A DNA stretch of 5,938 bases. Origin: Clostridiales bacterium. Its GTDB lineage: Bacteria; Bacillota; Clostridia; Oscillospirales; Oscillospiraceae. The DNA is taken from positions 1 to 5,938 of the forward strand of contig PITX01000090.1 in NCBI GenBank assembly GCA_017577345.1. The letters are read 5' to 3'. The position numbers and the translations under genes were made by a program. Of the stretch, positions 1 to 5,181 are shown piece by piece. Each line of letters starts with the position of its first letter. Position 1 is the first letter of the stretch. Under the pieces are notes generated by a model. The model searched no databases. It saw only the letters and a list, made by a program, of their open reading frames with translations, and was not told where the DNA came from.

Positions 1-435
1 GCTTGACAGTCCGCTGCAATAAGAAAACGCAGTATCACCTATTTTTTCTAAGTTAGCAGGGAGCGTGATGTTTGCCAGTTCGCTGCAACCGGTAAATGCA
101 AACCCTTCAATATTTGTTATACTATTTGGAAGTGAGACGCTTGCCACAGGGTATCCCCAAAATGCCGCAAATCCGATGTTAGTTACGCCATCTCCGATTA
201 CTACCTCTTTTATGTCTGACTTATAGGGAAGCCACGGAATATCGTCAATGATTTCCCAATCCATCTTCCCCTCACCGGAGATGGTCAGCACGCCGGTCTC
301 GGTGTCCAGCGTCCAAGTTAAGTTCTCGCCGCAGGTGCCGGAGTAGGTTTCCGCGCTCGCCGTCAGGACTGCCGCAGGCAGCAGTGCGAACACAAGCGCG
401 AATGCAAGGAATAGTGCCGTCAGTCTTTTTTTCAT
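1..435 (-). CDS. Secreted leucine-rich-repeat (LRR_5/BspA-like) surface protein, 3' end missing
   Basis: The minus-strand frame opens at ATG 435-433 and stays open for 145 codons to the window edge, so only the N-terminal part is present. Residues 1-28 are a classic signal peptide: MKKR, a long Ala/Leu/Phe hydrophobic core, and an ASA cleavage site before Glu29. Residues 29-60 form the short domain seen before LRR_5 repeats in gut clostridial surface proteins (SGTCGENLTWTLD followed by GVLTISGEGKM). Residues 84-145 contain about two and a half repeats of roughly 23 residues (IGxxAF, C/GxxL, xxVxLPxx pattern). The protein is exported and probably surface-bound or secreted; its binding partner is unknown. 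The start is supported by AAGGAG at 449-444 on the minus strand. It is transcribed away from the hydroxylase operon, behind a structured leader with a terminator, so readthrough probably controls it. The LRR_5 assignment is firm; its function is not. Confidence 0.88.
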   Translation of the reverse strand, partial: MKKRLTALFLAFALVFALLPAAVLTASAETYSGTCGENLTWTLDTETGVLTISGEGKMDWEIIDDIPWLPYKSDIKEVVIGDGVTNIGFAAFWGYPVASVSLPNSITNIEGFAFTGCSELANITLPANLEKIGDTAFSYCSGLSS

Positions 436-478
436 TGTCTTTTCTCCTTTTCTTTTGTTTGATTTCTTATGGGGCAAC

Positions 479-506
479 AAAAAAGTGCGCAGCCGAAGCT
501 GCGCAC
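479..506 (-). terminator. Intrinsic terminator in the leader of the LRR gene
   Basis: On the minus strand, a perfect 9-bp stem GTGCGCAGC / GCTGCGCAC (506-498 with 493-485) encloses a TTCG tetraloop, followed directly by six T (484-479). It lies 44 nt before the LRR start codon and downstream of a minus-strand promoter, with no gene of its own in between. It therefore works either as the end of a short RNA or as the OFF state of an attenuator. The stem, loop and U-tract are seen directly; the regulatory role is inferred. Confidence 0.87.
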
Positions 507-525
507 CGAAAAACACGCAGCTCCG
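485..525 (-). promoter_or_regulatory. Antiterminator alternative to the leader terminator
   Basis: On the minus strand, CGGAGCUGCG (525-516) can pair with CGCAGCUUCG (503-494) in ten contiguous pairs, one of them G-U. This pairing takes over most of the terminator's 5' arm and its loop, so it cannot coexist with the 9-bp terminator. A small CAGC/GCUG triloop hairpin (528-518) could in turn sequester the antiterminator strand. Mutually exclusive pairing of this kind is the usual expression platform of transcriptional riboswitches and attenuators. The complementarity is read from the sequence; switching is inferred. Confidence 0.6.
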
Positions 526-642
526 CTGTCGCCAAACAAGTCACATAACTAAACCAAAAGCATGTGAAACAGAGCCTGTGTTTTTGCCGGGAGACAAAAA
601 TACACGCTTTTGGTTAGAATCATTGACTTGTTTGGCACGACT

Positions 643-671
643 ATTATACCAAAGGCAACGGAAAAATGCAA
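643..671 (-). promoter_or_regulatory. Sigma-A-type promoter with extended -10, for the leader RNA and LRR gene
   Basis: On the minus strand, a perfect TATAAT (648-643) is preceded by TGG (651-649), giving a TGn extended -10. A weak -35, TTGCAT (671-666), lies at the ideal 17-bp spacing. The expected start falls near 636, exactly the first base of the 13-bp closing stem of the leader RNA. This coincidence supports both the promoter and the strand of the RNA. Confidence 0.78.
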
Positions 672-711
672 TACTGCAGCTTCTGATTTTTCGTCGTCGT
701 GCAGGGAAAGA

Positions 712-751
712 CCCGCCTCAGAGCGGGCAGTGCCGCCGCTGCTCTTGCGGC
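712..751. repeat. Two adjacent GC-rich hairpins in the divergent intergenic region
   Basis: CCCGC (712-716) pairs with GCGGG (723-727) across a 6-nt loop, and GCCGC (732-736) pairs with GCGGC (747-751) across a 10-nt loop. They stand in otherwise AT-rich DNA just upstream of the minus-strand promoter. Neither is followed by a good T-tract; on the minus strand the first is followed only by TCTTT. No gene ends here, so a terminator role is unlikely. Small ORFs crossing this stretch on both strands have no convincing start site or recognisable product. The function is unknown. Confidence 0.4.
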
Positions 752-809
752 GTTTCACAATGGCAGGAACAGTGTTCAAGGATATGGAACGCCACGGACT
801 GAATGGTTA

Positions 810-877
810 TTTTTTACACAGAATAACGCTTTTTGGCATGATTTTTTGGCAATATTCTATGATTTTTTACCGATTTT
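810..877. other. Helically phased T-tracts upstream of the hydroxylase promoter (probable curved DNA)
   Basis: T-runs of four to six bases begin at 810, 830, 842, 863 and 874, giving steps of 20, 12, 21 and 11 bp. These are all close to whole multiples of a 10.5-bp helical turn. Two of them lie in a direct repeat ATGATTTTTT at 838-847 and 859-868, offset by 21 bp. Such phasing normally gives intrinsic curvature and can act as an UP-like element or a nucleoid-protein site. The tracts end just before the -35 at 881. The spacing is measured; the activity is inferred. Confidence 0.45.
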
Positions 878-880
878 CAC

Positions 881-909
881 TTGCGCTCTTGGATAAAATG
901 GTGTATACT
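881..909 (+). promoter_or_regulatory. Probable promoter of the molybdenum hydroxylase operon
   Basis: TATACT (904-909) is a good -10 with a 17-bp spacer to a weak -35, TTGCGC (881-886), which matches only the TTG half. The expected transcription start near 916 gives a leader of about 83 nt before the ATG at 999. The poor -35, the upstream phased T-tracts and the inverted repeat over the -10 suggest an activated or repressed promoter rather than a constitutive one. Confidence 0.6.
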
Positions 910-922
910 CTTAAGTAGAGTA
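906..922. promoter_or_regulatory. Inverted repeat overlapping the -10 (candidate operator)
   Basis: TACTCT (906-911) and AGAGTA (917-922) are perfect 6-bp inverted arms around the 5-bp centre TAAGT. The left arm lies partly in the -10 hexamer and the right arm covers the expected start site, the position expected of a repressor operator. No regulator gene is in the window, so the binding protein is unknown. Confidence 0.4.
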
Positions 923-924
923 AT

Positions 925-955
925 GGGAGTAGTATGCGCTTTTGCGCCTGCTCCC
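925..955 (+). promoter_or_regulatory. Hairpin in the 5' leader of the hydroxylase operon
   Basis: GGGAGTAG (925-932) pairs with CTGCTCCC (948-955), with one G-U in RNA. The helix continues, after a TAT bulge, as GCGC/GCGC (936-939 with 944-947) around a UUUU loop. A second small stem, ACGCA/TGCGT (960-964 with 975-979), follows immediately before the AGGAGG at 986-991. No T-tract follows, so this is not a terminator. It could affect mRNA stability or translation, but no known riboswitch was recognised. Confidence 0.4.
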
Positions 956-998
956 GCAGACGCACGGAAAACGATGCGTTGAAAAAGGAGGCAAAACA

Positions 999-3143
999 AT
1001 GTCGGCAACAAAAATCGGCGATAGAATTGCGAGAGTCGATGCTGTTCAGAAAGCACGCGGTGAAGCAAAATATGTCTGCGACCTGTCCTTCCCGGATATG
1101 CAGTATGCATATATGGTGCGCTCCACCGTTCCGAGAGGCAAAATTCTGAATATTTCGCTTCCGGAGTTTCCCGAGGGCTATCATTTCATCTCCGCAAAGG
1201 ATATTCCCGCCAAGGGAAAGAATGAGCTGTGGATGATCGCCAAGGACTGGAGATGCTTTGCAGACGAGTATGTGCTCTATGTCGGCGAGACGATCGGTCT
1301 TGTGGTCGGTCCCGACCGCGGCGTTCTGAAGGAGCTCAAGAGCAAGATCAGGATCGATTACGAAGAGCAGACCCCCGCCGTCACCATTGACGACGGTATC
1401 AACTGCGTCGGCGGTCCGATGTTTCCTGAAAAGAACAGCAATGTGATGTGCGAGCTGTTCTGCGAAAAGGGCAGACCGATGGAAGAGGTTTTTGCCGAGG
1501 CGGACGAGATCTTCGAGGAGACGATCACCACGCCCTATCAGGAGCATGTACATCTGGAGACCAACAGTGCGATCGCAACCATGGAAGACGGCAAGTTCGT
1601 GTTCTACGCCTCCGCGCAGTGCCCATTCTATATCCGTAAGTCCATTGCAGGTCTGCTGGACATCCCCTATGACGATATCATTATCCGTCAGGCGACCACC
1701 GGCGGTGCCTTCGGCGGCAAGGAGCATTTCCCCGATGTGCTTTGCGGTGCACTGCTCGTTGCGGAGAATGTCGTTCACAAGCCCATCAAGATGGTCTTTG
1801 ACCGCGAGGAGGATACGCAGTTCTCCGTCAAGCGTCATCCGTCCAAGTGTATCTATAAATCCGCGATCAAGGACGGAAAGGTCATCGGCGTGCAGGGGCA
1901 TATCTATTACAACTGCGGTGCCTATCTTTCTTCCTCCTATGTCGTGCTGCAGCGCGGTGTCTTCCACGGCAACGGTGTGTATACCTTCCCCAACACCTAT
2001 CTCAAGGGTGAGGGCATCGGCACAAACACCTTCCCGACCTGCGCATTCCGAGGCTTCGGCGCACCGCAGACGCTGTTTGCGATCGAGACCCATATGGATC
2101 ACATTGCCCGTCATCTCGGTGTCGATCCTTTGGAATTCAAGATGAAGCATATCTGCAAAAAGGGCGACGAGACCACCACCAACGGTCACATCATCGAAGA
2201 GGTCAAGCTGCCCGAGATGATCGACGTGCTGACGAAGGAATCCGATTACCGGAGAAAGATCAAAGAATATAAGCCCGGCTGCGGCAAGGGCATCGGCGTT
2301 GCCATGTACAACCACGGCGGCGCATTCACCGGCAACGGCGAGCAGGCGATCATCAAGGCACACGCCAAGCTTGTCAAGGAAGGGGAGAAGGTCACCATTC
2401 TGGTCGGCTCTACCGAAATGGGTCAGGGCTTCAAGACCTCCCTGCGGAAGATCTGCGCATCGACGCTGGGCGTTTCCATGGACAACATCGACTATCCGGA
2501 TCCCGACACCTCCAAGGTCGTTGACTCCGGTCCGACCGCTGCCTCCCGTTCCACGATGATCGTCGGCAAGCTGGTCGAGCGTGCCGCGCTGCAGATGAAG
2601 GAACGCTGGGACGAGGGCGATTTTACCGTCGAGGTCGAATATGAGCATCCGGAAGGCTATCCGTGGGATCAGAGCACCTTCCGCGGGGACGCGTACCTCG
2701 GCTACGGCTGGGGCGCGGCGATCATCGAGGTCGAAGTCGATAAGCTGACCAACGAGGTCAAGACGGTCGGCATCTGGTCGTCCCATGAAATCGGCAAGGC
2801 GATCGACGAGCTGATCGTCCACGGGCAGATCAACGGCGGCATCATCCAGTCGCTTGGCTACGGCTCCATGGAGAAGCTGGAAAACAAGAAGGGCTACTTC
2901 AAGCAGAAGAGCATGTCCGACTATGTCATCCCGACCTCCATGGACTTCCCCAAGCAGTTCTATCATATTCAGGAAAATCCGTATCCCTGGGGTCCCTACG
3001 GTGCCAAGGGTATGGGCGAGCTGGTCTTCAACGGCGCATCAGCGGCCTTTGTAGACGCGGTCGAACGCGCTCTGAATACCCGCTTTACTTCCATCCCGAT
3101 TCCCCCGGAAGATATTGAGGAGGCGTTGAAGAATGTACAGTAA
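999..3143 (+). CDS. xdhA: Molybdopterin-binding subunit of a xanthine dehydrogenase-family hydroxylase
   Basis: This 714-residue cytoplasmic protein is the catalytic subunit of a xanthine oxidase-family molybdenum hydroxylase. The family hydroxylates purines, aldehydes or N-heterocycles with oxygen from water. Roughly the first 125 residues are the a/b-hammerhead domain, and the rest is molybdopterin-binding. Cofactor motifs visible are TTGGAFGGKEH (233-243), FRGFGAPQ (350-357), MGQG (474-477), GPTAASRST (511-519) and GAKGMGE (668-674). Glu674 is the expected catalytic base, and Glu242 corresponds to the glutamate that binds purines in bovine xanthine oxidase (Glu802). The family usually has 750-780 residues, so this copy is slightly short but shows no break. 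ATG 999 is chosen because AGGAGG (986-991) sits 7 nt upstream; the open frame reaches back to a TTG at 942 that lacks a site. It heads the operon and overlaps the next gene by 11 nt. The family is certain; xanthine as substrate is likely but unproven. Confidence 0.92.
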   Translation: MSATKIGDRIARVDAVQKARGEAKYVCDLSFPDMQYAYMVRSTVPRGKILNISLPEFPEGYHFISAKDIPAKGKNELWMIAKDWRCFADEYVLYVGETIGLVVGPDRGVLKELKSKIRIDYEEQTPAVTIDDGINCVGGPMFPEKNSNVMCELFCEKGRPMEEVFAEADEIFEETITTPYQEHVHLETNSAIATMEDGKFVFYASAQCPFYIRKSIAGLLDIPYDDIIIRQATTGGAFGGKEHFPDVLCGALLVAENVVHKPIKMVFDREEDTQFSVKRHPSKCIYKSAIKDGKVIGVQGHIYYNCGAYLSSSYVVLQRGVFHGNGVYTFPNTYLKGEGIGTNTFPTCAFRGFGAPQTLFAIETHMDHIARHLGVDPLEFKMKHICKKGDETTTNGHIIEEVKLPEMIDVLTKESDYRRKIKEYKPGCGKGIGVAMYNHGGAFTGNGEQAIIKAHAKLVKEGEKVTILVGSTEMGQGFKTSLRKICASTLGVSMDNIDYPDPDTSKVVDSGPTAASRSTMIVGKLVERAALQMKERWDEGDFTVEVEYEHPEGYPWDQSTFRGDAYLGYGWGAAIIEVEVDKLTNEVKTVGIWSSHEIGKAIDELIVHGQINGGIIQSLGYGSMEKLENKKGYFKQKSMSDYVIPTSMDFPKQFYHIQENPYPWGPYGAKGMGELVFNGASAAFVDAVERALNTRFTSIPIPPEDIEEALKNVQ

Positions 3144-3615
3144 TGTTCGTTTTAAGCTGAACGGCGAAGAAAAATGCTATGAGGGCGATCCTCTGAGAAG
3201 ACTTCTGGATGTACTCCGCGAAGACTACGGTCTGACCGGCTCCAAGGAAGGCTGCGGCGAAGGCGAGTGCGGTGCCTGCTCCATTGTCAAGGACGGCGAG
3301 CTGGTAACGAGCTGCATCATCCCGATCGGTGCGGTGAACGGCTGTGAGCTTCTCACCATTGAAGGCATCCGCGATACCGAAAAGGGCAAATGTATCATCG
3401 ACGCTTATGCAGAGGGCGGCGCAGTACAGTGCGGCTTCTGCATCCCCGGCATGGTCATGGCGACCTACTGTCTGCTGAATAAAAATCCCGACCCCTCTGA
3501 AGAAGAAATCAGAGTCGGCATCAGCGGCAACATCTGCCGCTGCACCGGATATGACCTGATCGTTGAGTGCATCCGGCTGGCGGCGCAGAAAGGAGCAAAG
3601 CTATGGAACAAGTAA
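3133..3615 (+). CDS. xdhC: [2Fe-2S] iron-sulfur subunit of the molybdenum hydroxylase
   Basis: This 160-residue protein passes electrons from the molybdenum site to FAD. The N-terminal plant-type ferredoxin domain carries Cys41, Cys46, Cys49 and Cys61 (GCGEGECGAC plus the downstream TSC). The C-terminal helical domain carries Cys100, Cys103, Cys135 and Cys137 (QCGFCIPG and CRCTGY). All eight cluster ligands are intact, and the length is normal for the family. The ATG lies inside the end of xdhA, 9 nt after GAGGAGG (3117-3123); the 11-nt overlap implies coupled translation. Other ATGs nearby are out of frame. It is the only subunit in the window able to hold iron-sulfur clusters, so it may serve both molybdenum subunits. 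Sure of family and role; the gene name follows E. coli usage. Confidence 0.95.
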   Translation: MYSNVRFKLNGEEKCYEGDPLRRLLDVLREDYGLTGSKEGCGEGECGACSIVKDGELVTSCIIPIGAVNGCELLTIEGIRDTEKGKCIIDAYAEGGAVQCGFCIPGMVMATYCLLNKNPDPSEEEIRVGISGNICRCTGYDLIVECIRLAAQKGAKLWNK

Positions 3616-4469
3616 AATGCTTCATGCCCCAGACGCTTGCGGAGGCACTGAAAATCAGAAAGGAACATCATGCTGTTGTTCTGGCAGGCGGCTCTGATCT
3701 TATGGTTTCCAACAGCATGGGCGCAGGCATTACGCCCGCGTTCAACAGCCCCGTGATGATCCTCACCGGCGTGAAGGAGCTCAAGGGTATCCGCAAGAAC
3801 GCTGACGGCAGCGTTTCCATCGGTGCGCTGACGACCTCCGCGGAAATCAGCAGGTCAGAATTTGTGCATCCGCTTCTGAAGGACGCTGCTTCCCGCATGG
3901 GTGCGATCGCCCTGCGCAACAGCGCGACCATCGGCGGCAATATCGGCAATGCCTCTCCGAAGGGCGATATGCCGCAGCCGCTGATCCTGCTCGATGCAAA
4001 GGTTATCCTCAAGAGCGTGAGCGGTGAGCGAATGATGAAGGTGGACGAATTCATCCTCGGCAGCAAAAAGACGGCACTTGCTGATGACGAGATCATTACT
4101 GAGATCATCCTGCCGCCGCAGGAATTCACCCACATTTTCTACCGGAAGATCGGTATGAGACGCGCCAATGCGATTTCCAAGCTGACGCTCTCCTCTGCGG
4201 CGACCGTCAAGGACGGCGTGGTCGTCGATTTCCGTGCATCCTCCGGCGCAGCAGGCCCCAAGGTCGCAAGAAGCAGAGCCGCGGAGGAGCTGCTGATCGG
4301 TAAAAAGCTCTCCGAGCTGCCCGCAGTGAAAGAGGCATTTTTGGATGCATGGAACGGCGTTATCAGCCCCCATGCCATGCCGGAATACAGAAGAAATACA
4401 ACCAGAAGAATGTTGGCATACTTTATTGACGCACTTGCCGCCGGTCATCCGGAAGGCAGAGTGGAATAA
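3603..4469 (+). CDS. xdhB: FAD-binding subunit of the molybdenum hydroxylase (CO dehydrogenase medium-chain family)
   Basis: This 288-residue protein receives electrons from the iron-sulfur subunit and passes them to NAD+ or another acceptor. Both FAD-binding signatures are present: LAGGSDL (27-33), and RNSATIGGN with NASPKGD at about 105-122 (TIGGN 109-113). The C-terminal part, with YRRNTTRRML near the end, is the usual domain of CO dehydrogenase flavoproteins. No extra cysteine-rich loop of the 4-hydroxybenzoyl-CoA reductase type is seen. ATG 3603 is chosen because AGGAG (3591-3595) precedes it by 7 nt; an upstream in-frame GTG at 3567 has no comparable site. It overlaps xdhC by 13 nt, so the two are translated together. 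Length and motifs look complete. The electron acceptor cannot be told from sequence. Confidence 0.93.
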   Translation: MEQVKCFMPQTLAEALKIRKEHHAVVLAGGSDLMVSNSMGAGITPAFNSPVMILTGVKELKGIRKNADGSVSIGALTTSAEISRSEFVHPLLKDAASRMGAIALRNSATIGGNIGNASPKGDMPQPLILLDAKVILKSVSGERMMKVDEFILGSKKTALADDEIITEIILPPQEFTHIFYRKIGMRRANAISKLTLSSAATVKDGVVVDFRASSGAAGPKVARSRAAEELLIGKKLSELPAVKEAFLDAWNGVISPHAMPEYRRNTTRRMLAYFIDALAAGHPEGRVE

Positions 4470-4484
4470 TCGGAGGGCTTAACT

Positions 4485-5177
4485 ATGATCTACAAACCTA
4501 CGACCATCCGTGAGGCAGTTGCCTTGCGGGCAGAGCACCCTGATACTTCCGTTTACCTCGCAGGCGGCACCGATGATCTGAGACTCGGCTCCTGTGCAGA
4601 GGGCAAGGATCTGATCGACATCAACGGTCTTTGCTCCGATGCCATCGAGGAGAAAGACGGCAAGCTGGTCATCGGTGCACTGTGTACCCTGCAGACCCTG
4701 AAGGAATGTGAAAAGGTTCCTGCCTTCCTCCGCGAGGCGGCAGGCTTCTGCTCCTCCTTCATCAAGAGAAACAGCGCGACCGTCGGCGGCAACGTCGCCC
4801 TGCGCAGACAGGACAGCTATCTGGCTGCCGCACTTGCCGCAGCGAACGCGACCGTCCTTGCGACAACGCCGGAAGGCGACAAGGAAGTGCCGATCTGCAA
4901 GTATCTGCACTGCACCTGCACCTGCCTGATCCGTGCAATCGTCATTGATCCGTCCGTTACCGGATGGGTCAAGCGCTTCGGCAGGACCTCAGCAAGCCAT
5001 GCGACCCTGATTGCCGCCGTCAGCGGTGATACCTACGCGCTCAGCGTTTCCGGCAGCGGCTTTGCCTGCGGCAATTCGCCCGACCTTGCATCCGGCATGA
5101 CCTTTGTCGATGACATCGCCGGCAGCGCAGAATACAAGAAGTATCTGGCAGAAACCGTATTCACACTCAGGAGGTAA
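4485..5177 (+). CDS. ygfM: Second, YgfM-like FAD-binding subunit
   Basis: This 230-residue protein is a divergent relative of the preceding FAD subunit. It keeps AGGTDDL (26-32) and RNSATVGGN (95-103), but after the second motif it reads VALRRQDSY where ordinary family members have a Pro/Gly-Asp loop. That RQ-D/E-S variant and the segment FLREAAGF before it resemble E. coli YgfM, which sits beside xdhD and is classed as the FAD subunit of a selenium-dependent hydroxylase (also described as a probable selenate reductase FAD subunit). At 230 residues it is somewhat shorter than YgfM (about 259 as I recall). GGAGGG (4472-4477) lies 7 nt upstream, 15 nt after xdhB. Its final AGG AGG TAA codons form the ribosome binding site of the next gene. 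It contains a Cys cluster, CTCTC (about 144-148), of unknown meaning. The family is confident; the YgfM subgroup is fairly confident. Confidence 0.85.
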   Translation: MIYKPTTIREAVALRAEHPDTSVYLAGGTDDLRLGSCAEGKDLIDINGLCSDAIEEKDGKLVIGALCTLQTLKECEKVPAFLREAAGFCSSFIKRNSATVGGNVALRRQDSYLAAALAAANATVLATTPEGDKEVPICKYLHCTCTCLIRAIVIDPSVTGWVKRFGRTSASHATLIAAVSGDTYALSVSGSGFACGNSPDLASGMTFVDDIAGSAEYKKYLAETVFTLRR

Positions 5178-5181
5178 CAGA

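Larger units (their letters stand above)
479..636 (-). ncRNA. Structured leader RNA or small RNA of unrecognised class
   Basis: The predicted transcript starts near 636 and runs to the T-tract at 479, about 158 nt. Its first 13 nt, GCCAAACAAGTCA (636-624), are perfectly complementary to 543-531 and close a domain of about 106 nt. Inside it, a 10-bp helix pairs 615-606 with 561-552. A further helix pairs 604-595 with 586-577, with one C-A mismatch, and presents the loop 594-587. After the closing stem come the antiterminator segment and the terminator. Aptamer-like domain, linker and expression platform are thus in riboswitch order, ahead of a surface-protein gene. I do not see the conserved boxes of TPP, SAM, cobalamin, glycine or c-di-GMP riboswitches. 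Alternatives are a standalone small RNA such as a 6S-like RNA, although no large central bubble is evident, or a MITE-like palindrome. No flanking duplication was seen to support the latter. Confidence 0.6.

Noticed and set aside
531..636. The 13-bp inverted repeats as ends of a MITE-like insertion
   Set aside because: No flanking target duplication is visible, and the precise fit to a promoter on one side and a terminator on the other is better explained by a structured RNA.
549..779. A 76-codon minus-strand frame across the intergenic region
   Set aside because: It runs through the promoter and the leader RNA structure, has no ribosome site and no known domain. Non-coding function explains the stretch better.
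455..918. Plus-strand small frames in the intergenic region (115, 102 and 65 codons)
   Set aside because: They overlap each other and the hairpins, lack ribosome sites, and their products show no recognisable domain.
934..1149. A small plus-strand frame starting at ATG 934, as a possible leader peptide
   Set aside because: It overlaps the xdhA start in another frame, its only purine-rich stretch (925-929) is too close to the ATG and lies inside the hairpin stem, and the downstream part is clearly a shadow of xdhA.
1492..2145. A 217-codon plus-strand frame inside xdhA
   Set aside because: It is Arg/Ser/Pro-rich, typical of an out-of-frame reading of a GC-rich gene, and is nested within xdhA.
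867..2966. A 699-codon open frame on the minus strand, antisense to xdhA
   Set aside because: It lies fully opposite a well-conserved gene with intact catalytic motifs, its protein has no recognisable domain, and no promoter or ribosome site supports it. Long antisense frames are common opposite GC-rich third positions.
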